A DNA stretch of 64,000 nucleotides from Pilimelia columellifera (GTDB taxonomy: Bacteria; Actinomycetota; Actinomycetes; Mycobacteriales; Micromonosporaceae), in NCBI RefSeq assembly GCF_039532605.1, contig NZ_BAAARY010000003.1:186001-250000 (forward strand), in the 5' to 3' direction. This document shows, one piece after another, positions 25,108 through 33,462 of this stretch; position 1 is the first letter of the stretch, and every line of letters begins with the position of its first letter. Made by a program: the position numbers and the translations under genes. The notes beneath the pieces are model-generated. The model did no database searches. It was not told the origin of the DNA and saw only the letters and a list, made by a program, of their open reading frames with translations.

Positions 25108-25365
25108 TCAGTTGGGCTCAGCCAGCGCGTCCTCGTCGGCGGACTGGTCCGTGGCGCGTCGGCCCGGGACGGCCCGGTCGGCCTCCGGCCGGTGTCCGTA
25201 TCCGGCGGTGACGAAGCGCAGCGCCGTCAGCATGATCATCGAGACCGGGACAGCGATCAGGAACGTGATCAACGCGGTGTCGACCTCCTGTTGCCCGGTG
25301 GCGACCATGAAGAAGGCTGGCGAGGCCAACGCCAGAGCGAGCCAGAGCGCGGCAGGGCGAATCAT
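25108..25365 (-). CDS. Small two-helix membrane protein coupled to flhF
   Basis: 85 residues. Two membrane helices (ALWLALALASPAFFMVA, residues 6-22, and ALITFLIAVPVSMIMLTAL, residues 31-49) are followed by a polar tail. The start overlaps the stop of the degenerate flhF gene by four bases (ATGA), so it is translated together with it. No family recognised. The coupling suggests that it works with FlhF or anchors it at the membrane, but it may simply be the last gene of the unit. Confidence 0.65.
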   Translation of the reverse strand: MIRPAALWLALALASPAFFMVATGQQEVDTALITFLIAVPVSMIMLTALRFVTAGYGHRPEADRAVPGRRATDQSADEDALAEPN

Positions 25366-26852
25366 GAGTCCTCCTCGGGGGTGGCGCCGCGGCGGCGGCG
25401 ACGGCGGGGCTTGGGGGCGGCGCCGACCCGGTCGGCCAGCAGGGCCGCCCAGGCGTGACTGGTGGCCGGCGCCCCGTCGAGCAGGGCGACCGGCAGGCCG
25501 AGACCGAGCACGCTCGCCGGGTCGGCGGTGGTGGCTAACCCGTACGCGGCCAGCGCGTCCACCTCGCCCATCGACGTCAGGTGGGCGGCGGTGTCGGCGG
25601 ACTTGCGGGTGGCGTCGATGACCGCCCAGACGTCGGAGGCGTCCAGGGCTGTGCAGATCTTGCTGGCCCAGCCCCCGGGACGTCCGGTGAGCGGCACGTC
25701 GACCACGACGATGTGCGGGCTGTCCGCCGCCCGCAGGCTCTGCGCCTTCTTCGCGGCCTGGCCCGCGTCGGCGATCCGCCGGGAGGCGTGCAGCCCGGTG
25801 CCGACCAGGCTGTCGGCCACCACATACATCCGGCTCGGGCCGATCCGTAGCCGCTCGGCGATGTCGCGGGCCGCCGACATCGCCGCCGGGAGCTCGCCCA
25901 GCAGCACCAGGACATCGCCCGGGGCGGTCGGTAGGCCCGGCGCCGGCGGGATCGTCGCCAGCGACTGAAGAGCGGCCGGGTAGAGCTCGGCGGCGGTGCT
26001 GTGTCGGGCCATCGCCGCCGGCACGCCGAGCTGTTCCAGGAGGCCGGCGCAGGGCGCGGCGCCGTCCGCTGCCGGAGTCGGGGTCGGAGCAGCGACCGGG
26101 GCGGCAGCTGGAGCCGGGCCGGGGTCAGGCGCCGGGCGCGGGGTCGGGGTGGGGTCAGGAAGGTCGGTGATCGTGGCAGTGGGCTGGTCCGACGCGCCGG
26201 ACCCGTCCGCCGGCGCCGTGAGGTCGTCCTTGAGGCCGCCGCGCAGTCCGGCAAGCACCTCGGCGAAACCGGGATTGGCGGTGGAGACCAGGCCGGCCCG
26301 CGCCGGCGGTCCGACGGTCTCGCCGGGCTGGGCCGACTTCGTGGTGGGCTCGGCCGGAGGGGCGCTCGGAGCGTCCGCGCTCGCGGCTCCTCCGGACGTC
26401 GTCAGGTTCGCCGGCCAACCGGTCCCGCCCATGGTGTTGGCCGGTCGCCAACCGGCGGTCGGGGGCGTCGGAAGACCCGCTGGCCGGGCCGGCGCGGGCG
26501 GCTCAGCCGGACCCGGCGCGGTGGCCGGCGTGGGCGGCTTGTCCGGGGTCGGCAGCCGACGGAAGCGGTCCTGGCTCGCCTCGACAAGCGCGAGCAGGCC
26601 GTCGGAGGGACCGTCGGACCCGCCCACAGCGCCAGCGCCCGGGCCACTGGGACCGGCGGGCCGGGCCTTGACGTCGGCGGTGTCGTCGATCTCGATGGAG
26701 ATCTCGTAGTGCTCCCGGGTGAAGAACCCGCCGAGTCCGCCGCGACGCACCTTGTCAGCTGAGATGATCCGGGCGGCCGGGCCGTACTCCTCGCGCACCT
26801 GCGCCAGCAGCGGCTCGATCGCCGGACCCTCAAGCAGCACCCGCGTAGGCAC
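25362..26852 (-). CDS. FlhF-like protein with degenerate GTPase domain
   Basis: 496 residues from GTG 26852, overlapping the 3' end of flhA by 23 bases. Residues 1-60 are a typical FlhF N-terminus (RVLLEGPAIEPLLAQVREEY, then IISADKVRRGG). A proline/alanine-rich spacer of about 230 residues follows, then a domain with the outline of the SRP-type NG GTPase. In it the P-loop is replaced by VLVLLGELPAAMSAARD, with no GKT, and the DTAGR motif by VVVDVPLTGRP. FlhF normally sets flagellar number and position through GTP-driven dimerisation; this one should not bind GTP in the usual way. No flhG lies nearby. The tail ends in a run of arginines. Confidence 0.8.
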   Translation of the reverse strand: MPTRVLLEGPAIEPLLAQVREEYGPAARIISADKVRRGGLGGFFTREHYEISIEIDDTADVKARPAGPSGPGAGAVGGSDGPSDGLLALVEASQDRFRRLPTPDKPPTPATAPGPAEPPAPARPAGLPTPPTAGWRPANTMGGTGWPANLTTSGGAASADAPSAPPAEPTTKSAQPGETVGPPARAGLVSTANPGFAEVLAGLRGGLKDDLTAPADGSGASDQPTATITDLPDPTPTPRPAPDPGPAPAAAPVAAPTPTPAADGAAPCAGLLEQLGVPAAMARHSTAAELYPAALQSLATIPPAPGLPTAPGDVLVLLGELPAAMSAARDIAERLRIGPSRMYVVADSLVGTGLHASRRIADAGQAAKKAQSLRAADSPHIVVVDVPLTGRPGGWASKICTALDASDVWAVIDATRKSADTAAHLTSMGEVDALAAYGLATTADPASVLGLGLPVALLDGAPATSHAWAALLADRVGAAPKPRRRRRRGATPEEDS

Positions 26853-28866
26853 CGCCGACCACCCCAATCGTCTCGATCTGCGCGGTCGCCCCGGACAGCT
26901 CCGAGTACGACAGCACGGCCTCGTCCCGGGCCCCGGCGCGCAGCAGTCGCCGCAGCGCCGGCCGCAGCTGCGGCGAGCAGGCCAGCACCGGGGCGATCCC
27001 CTGCTCCTCGGCCGCGGTCGACAGCCGGGTGACGTCGGCGACGAGCGCCTCCGCGTGCTGGCTGTCGATGGCGAGGAACGTGCCGCCCTCGCCCGGGCGC
27101 AGCGCCTCCAGTAACGCGTGTTCCAGTTGCGGGTCGATCGTGATGACGGCCAGCGATCCCCGCACCGAGTGCTGGGAGGCGATCGCCGGGCCGAGCGCGG
27201 CCCGAGCCGACTCGACCAACCCATCGTGCTCCGGCGAGAGCTTCGCGCGCAGCGAGAGCGCCTCAAAAATCCGAACAAGATCCCGGATCGGCACGTTCTC
27301 GTCCAGCAGCGACTGGAGCACCTTCTGCACCTGACCGAGGCTGAGCAGGGACGGGGTGAGCTCCTCGACGACCACCGGGTGCGAGCGCTTGACCATCTCG
27401 ACCAGCGCCCGGACGTCCTCGCGGCCCAGCAGCCGGCTGGCGTTGGCCCGGACGACCTCGGCCAGGTGCGTGATGATCACTGACGCCCGGTCGACCACCG
27501 TCGCGCCGGTCATCTCGGCCTGGTGGTGCAGCTCAGCCGGAACCCACTTGCCGGCCAGCCCGAAGACCGGCTCGACGCCGGCGCGGCCGGGCAGGCCGTT
27601 GAGGCCGTCGCCGATCGCCAGGACGGTGCCGGGCGGGGCATGCCCGTTGGCGGTGTCGATGCCGCTGATCCGGATGGCGTAGCCGGACAGGGGCAGGTCC
27701 AGGTCGTCGCGGGTACGCACCGGCGGCATGACGATGCCCAACTCCAGCGCCATCTTGCGACGCAGGGCGCGGACCCGGTCGAGCAGGTCGCCGCTGGTCG
27801 GGTCGACCAGGTCGACCAGGTCGGGCGCCAACGCCAGCTCCAGCGGGTCGACGCGCATCTCGCCGATGAGGCTCTCTGGCGAGTCCGGGGACGGTCGGTC
27901 CGCAGCCTCGTCCTCGACAGGCGCCGGGGCCGGGGGCTTGATCCGCTGGGCAGCGAACAGGATGCCGCCGCCGACCAGCAGGAACGGGAACATCGGCAGG
28001 CCGGGAATGAGCATGAGCGCCAGGGCGGCGCCACCGCCGATCTGAAGCGCGATCTTGTGCCGGCCGAGCTGGGCGGTGACGCTGGAGCCCAGGTCGCCTT
28101 CGTCGGCGGAGCGGGTCACGATGAGGCCGGTGGCCACCGACATGAGCAGCGCGGGGATCTGGGAGACCAGGCCGTCGCCGACGGTCAGCAGCGAGTAGGT
28201 CTCGATCGCCTCCTGCGGCGAGAGGCCCTTCTGCAGCATGCCGACGGCGAAACCGCCGATGAGGTTGATCGCGGTGATGATGATGGCGGCGATCGCGTCG
28301 CCCTTGACGAACTTGCTGGCGCCGTCCATCGCGCCGTAGAAGTCGGCCTCGGAGGAGACCTCGATCCGGCGGCGCTTGGCCTCGGCGTCGTCGATGAGGC
28401 CGGCGTTGAGGTCGGCGTCGATCGCCATCTGCTTACCGGGCATCGCGTCGAGGGTGAACCGGGCGCCGACCTCGGCGACCCGCTCGGCGCCCTTGGTGAC
28501 AACGACGATCTGCACGATGATCAGGATCAGGAAGATGACGAGGCCGACGACGAGCGAGCCACCGACGACGAAGTGCCCGAACGCGTCGATCACCTTGCCG
28601 GCGAAGCCGTCGGTGAGCACGAGTCGGGTGGCGCTGATGTTGAGCGCCAGCCGGAACAGGGTGGCGACCAGCAGCAGTCCGGGAAAGACCGAGAAGTCCA
28701 GCGGCTTCTGCACGAACATGCTGACCAGCAGGATCAGCAGCGCGCCGGTGATGTTGAGGGCGATGAGGATGTCGAGCAGGAAGCTCGGCAACGGCACCAC
28801 CATCATGACGATGATCATGATGACGCCGACCGGCACGACATACTGGCTCAGACGCTTGGTGTCCAC
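26830..28866 (-). CDS. flhA: Flagellar export gate protein FlhA
   Basis: 678 residues from GTG 28866. The N-terminal half has about eight membrane helices (starting VPVGVIMIIVMMVVPLPSF) with the conserved FHIPEP-family loop containing GSRFTLDAMPGKQMAID-like residues (here GARFTLDAMPGKQMAI). The C-terminal half is the cytoplasmic domain that docks chaperones and substrates. FlhA forms the nonameric ring of the type III export gate. The longest frame starts at 28938, but a FliA-type -10 box covers 28937-28942, so the later GTG, with GAAAGG upstream, is preferred. It is separated from flhB by three unrelated frames and so has its own promoter. Confidence 0.93.
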   Translation of the reverse strand: MDTKRLSQYVVPVGVIMIIVMMVVPLPSFLLDILIALNITGALLILLVSMFVQKPLDFSVFPGLLLVATLFRLALNISATRLVLTDGFAGKVIDAFGHFVVGGSLVVGLVIFLILIIVQIVVVTKGAERVAEVGARFTLDAMPGKQMAIDADLNAGLIDDAEAKRRRIEVSSEADFYGAMDGASKFVKGDAIAAIIITAINLIGGFAVGMLQKGLSPQEAIETYSLLTVGDGLVSQIPALLMSVATGLIVTRSADEGDLGSSVTAQLGRHKIALQIGGGAALALMLIPGLPMFPFLLVGGGILFAAQRIKPPAPAPVEDEAADRPSPDSPESLIGEMRVDPLELALAPDLVDLVDPTSGDLLDRVRALRRKMALELGIVMPPVRTRDDLDLPLSGYAIRISGIDTANGHAPPGTVLAIGDGLNGLPGRAGVEPVFGLAGKWVPAELHHQAEMTGATVVDRASVIITHLAEVVRANASRLLGREDVRALVEMVKRSHPVVVEELTPSLLSLGQVQKVLQSLLDENVPIRDLVRIFEALSLRAKLSPEHDGLVESARAALGPAIASQHSVRGSLAVITIDPQLEHALLEALRPGEGGTFLAIDSQHAEALVADVTRLSTAAEEQGIAPVLACSPQLRPALRRLLRAGARDEAVLSYSELSGATAQIETIGVVGGAYAGAA

Positions 28867-28936
28867 CAGCACCTTTCCGTAGCTGTCCCCGGGCTGATCC
28901 GTGCCCGTGGTTCGCGCCGTCCTGGCATGAGTCATC

Positions 28937-28962
28937 ATCGGCCGATGGCCGGTGACGATGAG
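28937..28962 (-). promoter_or_regulatory. FliA-type promoter before flhA
   Basis: On the - strand CTCA (28962-28959), 16 bases, GCCGAT (28942-28937). It matches CTCA-N15/17-GCCGAA at nine of ten bases. The predicted transcript starts near 28930, about 65 bases before the GTG at 28866. Confidence 0.6.
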
Positions 28963-29007
28963 CGTTCCGTGGTGCCCCGTCCCGCGGGCATCCGACGGCC
29001 GGCCCCG

Positions 29008-29397
29008 ATGACGCGGGCTGACCGGCGGCAGCTGACTCCCGCGGCGTCAGTTCAGAATCCACGTACGGCGGAACAGACCGGGATCGTCCCGGTTGCGAAC
29101 CAGGTGCGGCCTCGCTGGCTGGTCAGGCGAGACACGGTTCAGCGCCCTGGCCCCCGCCACGAGGACGGCTGGGCGCTGATGCGCCGGCAGTGGAAGTATC
29201 CGGACGGGCGAATCGAAACGGACCGATTTCGCCGGCGCCCCATCGGCGTCTCATGCTGGTCGGACCTACTGGCGACCGTCGGGTGGCGCCTGCTGCGCCT
29301 CAGCGCCGACGGCATCGCCAACGACCCGGCCCACGCCAGCGGACACGTCGGCGCATCACGATGGCGCCGCGTTCGGCGTCGAGCACGGAGGGGCTGA
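29008..29397 (+). CDS. Doubtful small ORF in the flhA upstream gap
   Basis: 129 residues if started at ATG 29008. The second half (WSDLLATVGWRLLRLSADGI) has the third-position G/C bias of real genes here, the first half much less so. No domain, ribosome site or neighbour supports it, and a regulatory direct repeat for flhA appears to lie inside it at 29090-29107. Apart from this frame, the 540 bases between the flhA start and the next gene contain only the flhA promoter and that repeat. Confidence 0.25.
   Translation: MTRADRRQLTPAASVQNPRTAEQTGIVPVANQVRPRWLVRRDTVQRPGPRHEDGWALMRRQWKYPDGRIETDRFRRRPIGVSCWSDLLATVGWRLLRLSADGIANDPAHASGHVGASRWRRVRRRARRG
29090..29107 (-). promoter_or_regulatory. TcrA-box-like direct repeat upstream of flhA
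   Basis: On the - strand it reads GCACCTG-GTTC-GCAACCG. This agrees at 13 of 14 positions with GCA(A/C)CCG-N4-GCA(A/C)CCG, the box recalled for the Actinoplanes regulator TcrA. It lies about 130 bases before the flhA -35 box. Confidence 0.4.
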
Positions 29398-29410
29398 TTA
29401 CAGTGAGTTG

Positions 29411-29935
29411 ATGCGCGAAACGCCCCAGGAACTCGCCGAGCTCCAGGCCCTGCTCGACGTATCGCTGTCCCGCTCCACCGCCCACCTCCGGTCGATCTTC
29501 ACCGACCGGACGATGACAGCCGAGCAGCTCACTGAGATCCTCGGCGGCATGTGCACCCTCGCCCTGTCCACCGTGACGGCCAGCGGCGAGCCGCGGATCA
29601 GCGGCGTGGACGGGCATTTCCTGCACGGCAGGTGGGTCTTCGGCACGGCGCGCACCGCCGCCAAGGCACGCCACCTCGCCGCCCGGCCCGCCGCCAGCGT
29701 CGCGCACCTGCGCGGCGAGGATCTCGGTGTGTTCACGCACGGGACGGTCGAGACCCTCAACCCGGCGAACGGCGAGCCGGCCGCGGACTGGCCGGACCTG
29801 CTCGCCTACCTCAAGGACTTCTACGGCGACGACCTGTTCGACTGGGACACCGAGGTCGTCTACTACCGACTGCGGCCACACTGGATGACGGTCTACGCCC
29901 CCGATGTCGCGAAACTCATGGTCGAGTCCGGGTAG
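29411..29935 (+). CDS. Pyridoxamine 5'-phosphate oxidase-family flavin-binding protein
   Basis: 174 residues. The split-barrel FMN-binding pattern is visible: LALSTVTASGEPRISGVDG, GRWVFGTARTAAKARHLAARPAASVAH and a later GTVETLNPANG. Such proteins bind FMN or F420 and act in various reductions; general PNPOx activity is not implied. An N-terminal helix (QELAELQALLDVSLSRS) precedes the barrel. The 3' end overlaps the convergent DUF2784 gene by 20 bases. The gene is unrelated to motility and interrupts the flagellar export genes between flhA and flhB. Confidence 0.8.
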   Translation: MRETPQELAELQALLDVSLSRSTAHLRSIFTDRTMTAEQLTEILGGMCTLALSTVTASGEPRISGVDGHFLHGRWVFGTARTAAKARHLAARPAASVAHLRGEDLGVFTHGTVETLNPANGEPAADWPDLLAYLKDFYGDDLFDWDTEVVYYRLRPHWMTVYAPDVAKLMVESG

Positions 29936-30287
29936 CACGCCGCCGTCGCCACGCCAGCCCGGCCCAGGAGCCGACGACCAGGACGCCCACCGCCAGTTGT
30001 GCCGCGGCGGCGTGTCGTCGCGGGTACACCACGCCCTCGATGTAGTGGTCGATGAAGCCGCCTGGCGGCAACGCCGCCTCCCCGCCCCGCGCCCGGGCCC
30101 AGTTCTCCAGCCGGGTGAGCGGGCAGTCCCAGCCGACCAGCACGATACCCAGCGCCCACGCCGCTGCTGCCAGATGCGGCCAGAACAGCCGGGGCCACCG
30201 CCAGGTCAGAAAACCGCCGACGGTGACGTAGGCCAGGAAGCCGAAATGCGCAGTCATCGCGGCGTCGGCAAGTAGCCGGTACACCAT
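29916..30287 (-). CDS. DUF2784-family membrane protein
   Basis: 123 residues with four hydrophobic segments. The family pattern is unmistakable: MVYRLLADAAMTAHFGFLAY, a WRWPRLFWPH turn, GWDCPLTRLEN and GGFIDHYIEGVVYP. Function is unknown; members are scattered single inner-membrane proteins. It reads towards flhA and overlaps the flavin-protein gene at its 3' end. Confidence 0.85.
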   Translation of the reverse strand: MVYRLLADAAMTAHFGFLAYVTVGGFLTWRWPRLFWPHLAAAAWALGIVLVGWDCPLTRLENWARARGGEAALPPGGFIDHYIEGVVYPRRHAAAAQLAVGVLVVGSWAGLAWRRRRATRTRP

Positions 30288-30307
30288 GTCGCGGCCTCCC
30301 CGGGCGC

Positions 30308-30359
30308 CGCTGCCCGCAGGTCGGGACCGTCTGCGCTGCCCGCAGCTCGGGACCGTCTG
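30308..30359. repeat. 26-bp tandem duplication between DUF2784 gene and flhB
   Basis: Two head-to-tail 26-base copies (30308-30333 and 30334-30359), differing at one base. They occupy the 150-base gap after the flhB stop. No gene or regulatory role is seen. Confidence 0.8.
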
Positions 30360-30437
30360 CCGGGCTCGGCTACCCGCCGTCCCGGCTACCCGTCGACGGT
30401 TGGGCGAAACGGCCCGGCGCCGCCCCGGGTGCCCGCC

Positions 30438-31544
30438 CTACGCGGGAACGAGCGCGGGGTCGATATTGCTGGGCGTCGGGGCCTTGTGCGTGCCGGCGGC
30501 CGAGCCCTTGGCCTTGAGGCTCATGACGAACGCGAGCACCTTGGCGACCGCGCCGTAGAACTGCGGCGGGATCTCCTGCCCGATCTCGCAGTTGGCGTGC
30601 AGCGCCCGCGCCAGCGGCACGTCCTGGACCATCGGGATCCGGTGCTCGGCGGCCTTCTCGCGGATCTTGGTGGCGATGTTGCCGGCGCCCTTGGCGAGCA
30701 GCTTCGGGGCGCCGTTCTCCGGGTCGTACCGCAGCGCCACCGCGACGTGCGTCGGGTTGACCAGGACGACGTCGGCCTTGGCCAGGTCGGACATCATCCG
30801 GTTGCGGGCCATGGCGAGCTGACGCGAGCGGATCTGGCCCTTGAGCTGCGGGTCGCCGTCGCTCTTCTTGTGCTCGTCCTTGACTTCCTGCTTGGTCATC
30901 CGCAGTTGCTTGTTGGTGCGCTTCTTGACGACGAAGAAGTCGGCGGCCGCCATCACCAAACCCGCCACCGCGGCGGACTGGATGAGGGTGACGATCGCCT
31001 TGGTGATCGTCCCGAGCAGGCTGGCCAGCGGAAGCGAGCCGGAGTACATGAGCAGCGGCAGCAGGTCCTTGACCGTGTAGTACAGCACGATGCCCAGGAC
31101 GATCGTCTTGATCAGCGCCTTGGCGCCTTCCCACCACGCCTGGGGGCCGAACTTCTGCTTCGCGCCCTTCCACGGGTTGAGCCGGCTGAACTTCGGCATG
31201 AACAGCTTGGAGGCCACCCGGATGCCGCCCTGGGCGGCGAAGCCGCCGACGCCCAGGACCATCAGCGCCGCGGCGAGCGGCCCGACCGCCACGGCGACGG
31301 CGAGCAGCGCCTCTTTCATGAGCGTGCCGGTGACGGTGAGGGTGGGGTTCTCGATGACCGCCGGGATCTTGGTGAAGATCTCGGTGGCCTTCTCCAGGCC
31401 CTTTTCCATGGTCATCGGGACGAGGATGCTGGCGGCCAGCATGCCGATCCAGGCGCCCAGGTCGGGCGTCTTGCCGATCTGGCCTTCCTGGCGGGCTTTC
31501 TTGAGTTTCTGGGGTGTTGGCTCCTCGGTCTTCTCGCCGGCCAC
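30438..31544 (-). CDS. flhB: Flagellar export switch protein FlhB
   Basis: 368 residues from GTG 31544. The typical start is EKTEEPTPQKLKKARQEGQI, followed by four membrane helices and a cytoplasmic domain with the self-cleaving motif NPTHVAVALRYD. Cleavage within NPTH switches export from rod/hook to filament substrates. The C-terminal tail after ALKAKGSA is short. It is the last gene of the unit running from fliM/fliL down, six bases after fliR. A 26-bp tandem duplication follows the stop. Confidence 0.96.
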   Translation of the reverse strand: MAGEKTEEPTPQKLKKARQEGQIGKTPDLGAWIGMLAASILVPMTMEKGLEKATEIFTKIPAVIENPTLTVTGTLMKEALLAVAVAVGPLAAALMVLGVGGFAAQGGIRVASKLFMPKFSRLNPWKGAKQKFGPQAWWEGAKALIKTIVLGIVLYYTVKDLLPLLMYSGSLPLASLLGTITKAIVTLIQSAAVAGLVMAAADFFVVKKRTNKQLRMTKQEVKDEHKKSDGDPQLKGQIRSRQLAMARNRMMSDLAKADVVLVNPTHVAVALRYDPENGAPKLLAKGAGNIATKIREKAAEHRIPMVQDVPLARALHANCEIGQEIPPQFYGAVAKVLAFVMSLKAKGSAAGTHKAPTPSNIDPALVPA

Positions 31545-31549
31545 CTACC

Positions 31550-32314
31550 TCACCCCCCGGCGATTCCGACGACCGCCTTGGTCGCCGTCTCGATGAGGCC
31601 GTCGAGGGCGCGCGGCAGCACCGCGATCGCCGTCCCGGCTAGGCTCAGAGTGAGGAAGATCTTGGCGGGGAAGCCGAGGCCGAAGGCGTTGAGCGCCGGG
31701 GCGACCCGGTTGAGCAGCCCGAGCGCGACGTCGGCCAGGAACAGCACCGCGATGAGCGGACCGGCGATCTGCACCGCGGACATGAACATCTCCCCGATGC
31801 CCTCGGAGAGGAGCCGGCCGAGTTTGTCCAGCGACAGCGTGCCGGTCAGCGGCAGCGTCTTGTACGAGTTGAGGAAGCCGCGCAGCACCATCTGGTGCCC
31901 GTCGCTGGCGAACAGCAGGGTGACCGCGATGAGGTTGTAGAACCGGCCGAACACCGAGGTGGACGTCTGAGACAGCGGGTCGAAGGCGAACGCCAGCGAG
32001 AAACCGCCGAACAGGTCGATCATGTCGCCGGCGGCCTGCACGGCGGCGAAGAACAGCGCCGTGATGAAGCCCAGCGCCGCGCCGACGACGACCTGCTCGG
32101 CGGAGCTGACCAGGATCGCGTCGACCTCGGCGGCCGGCACGTTCTTGGCCAGCGTCGGCGTCATCGGCAGGGCCAGCGCCAGCGCCAGCAGGGCTTTCAC
32201 CGGCGCGGGAATGATCCTGGTGTTGAACGGCGGCGAGATGACCAGCCAGGCCGAGGCCCGCATGGTGCCCAGCAGCAGGGCCAGCAGCGTGGCGGTCGAG
32301 AAGTCCAGCGCCAC
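31550..32314 (-). CDS. fliR: Flagellar export gate protein FliR
   Basis: 254 residues, mostly membrane helices. Conserved blocks include RASAWLVISPPFNTRIIPAP, the central LGFITALFFAAVQAAGDMID and the FGLGFPAKIFLTLSLA stretch near the end. FliR packs with FliP and FliQ in the core of the export gate. GTG 32314 follows fliQ by three bases; the gene ends five bases before flhB. This is normal length. Confidence 0.95.
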   Translation of the reverse strand: MALDFSTATLLALLLGTMRASAWLVISPPFNTRIIPAPVKALLALALALPMTPTLAKNVPAAEVDAILVSSAEQVVVGAALGFITALFFAAVQAAGDMIDLFGGFSLAFAFDPLSQTSTSVFGRFYNLIAVTLLFASDGHQMVLRGFLNSYKTLPLTGTLSLDKLGRLLSEGIGEMFMSAVQIAGPLIAVLFLADVALGLLNRVAPALNAFGLGFPAKIFLTLSLAGTAIAVLPRALDGLIETATKAVVGIAGG

Positions 32315-32317
32315 AGA

Positions 32318-32593
32318 TCAGCCGCTTCCGAGCAGCGTCGGGATCTGGTCGAACAGCTGCTGCGTGAAGGCGATCATCTCGTGCAGCATCCAGTTGCCGC
32401 TGACCAGCAGGGCGATGCCGACGCCGACGGCCTTGGGCACGAACGACAGGGTCGCTTCCTGGATCTGGGTGACGGACTGGAACAGCGATACGGCGAAGCC
32501 GATCAGCAGCGCGGTGAGCAGGATCGGCGCGCACAGCTTGGCCGCGATGGTCATGGCCTGTAGGCCCAGCGTAATGATCATGTTGTCGGTCAT
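32318..32593 (-). CDS. fliQ: Flagellar export gate protein FliQ
   Basis: 91 residues, two membrane helices (APILLTALLIGFAVSLFQS and GVGIALLVSGNWML) joined by the conserved QSVTQIQEATLSFVPK. ATG 32593 is fixed by GAGGGGA seven bases upstream; the longer frame adds only unlikely residues. It sits in the classical fliP-fliQ-fliR order. In Actinoplanes missouriensis, as I recall, fliQ is outside the flagellar cluster, so this organism keeps the ancestral arrangement. Confidence 0.95.
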   Translation of the reverse strand: MTDNMIITLGLQAMTIAAKLCAPILLTALLIGFAVSLFQSVTQIQEATLSFVPKAVGVGIALLVSGNWMLHEMIAFTQQLFDQIPTLLGSG

Positions 32594-32613
32594 CGGGTTC
32601 CCCTCGGGTGGCG

Positions 32614-33462
32614 TCAATAGCTGGACACGAGGGCGGTGACGATGAGTCCCCACCCGTTGACCATCACGAACAGCAGCAGTTTGAACGGCAACGACACGGT
32701 CACCGGCGGGAGCATCATCATGCCCAGCGACATCAGTGACGCCGAGACCACCATGTCGATCACCAGGAACGGAATGAAGATGACGAAGCCGATGATGAAC
32801 GCCGACCGCAGCTCGGAGATCACGAACGCCGGGATGAGCGTGGTCAGCTCGACGTCCTCGGGCTTGCCCGGCCGGGGCCGGTCGGCCACCTTGGTCAGCA
32901 GCGCGATCTCGTCCTCACGAGTCTGCTTGAGCATGAACTCGCGCAGCGGCTCGATGCCGGTCTTGAACGCCTGCGCCTGGGTCACCTCGCCTTTGAGATA
33001 GGGCTGGACGCCCTTGTCGTTCATCTCCGACAGCACCGGGCCCATGATGAACAGGCTCAGGAACAGCGCGAGCCCGGCCAGCACCTGGTTGGGCGGGACG
33101 GTGGTCAGTCCCAGCGCGTTACGGGTGATGCCCAGCACCACGAAGATCTTGGTGAACGCGGTGCACATGAGCAGCAGCGCCGGCGCCACCGACAGCACGG
33201 TCAGTCCGAGCAGGATCACGATGGAGCTGGACGGCTTGCGGACCTTGCCGCCGGGGGCGGCCGGGTCGCCCGTGCCGCCGATGTCGATGGAGATCCCGCC
33301 GTCGTCGATCGTCGCCGGGTCGCCGGGGGCCGCGAGCGCGGCCGGTGCGGCGGCGGCCGCGGCGAGCGCGGCAGGTGCGGCGGCCGCCGGGGCGGCCGAT
33401 CCGATGAGGACGATCAGGGCCAGGCCGATGCTGGCGAGCAGCGCCTTGAGCGCCTGGCCCAT
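32614..33462 (-). CDS. fliP: Flagellar export gate protein FliP
   Basis: 282 residues. A signal-like hydrophobic N-terminus (ALLASIGLALIVLIGSAAP) and an alanine-rich stretch of about 60 residues precede the conserved membrane part: MCTAFTKIFVVLGITRNALG, then the FELRSAF-type motif SELRSAFIIGF and DMVVSASLMSLGMMMLPP. FliP forms the pentameric core of the export gate. ATG 33462 overlaps the fliO stop (ATGA). The long alanine-rich insert is an actinobacterial feature. Confidence 0.95.
   Translation of the reverse strand: MGQALKALLASIGLALIVLIGSAAPAAAAPAALAAAAAAPAALAAPGDPATIDDGGISIDIGGTGDPAAPGGKVRKPSSSIVILLGLTVLSVAPALLLMCTAFTKIFVVLGITRNALGLTTVPPNQVLAGLALFLSLFIMGPVLSEMNDKGVQPYLKGEVTQAQAFKTGIEPLREFMLKQTREDEIALLTKVADRPRPGKPEDVELTTLIPAFVISELRSAFIIGFVIFIPFLVIDMVVSASLMSLGMMMLPPVTVSLPFKLLLFVMVNGWGLIVTALVSSY

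Noticed and set aside
27523..29397. Very long open frame on the + strand opposite flhA
   Set aside because: It is the mirror of the flhA coding strand: low-complexity Gly/Asp/Arg/Gln protein, no domain, no ribosome site. Similar mirror frames occur opposite fliI, cheA and others.
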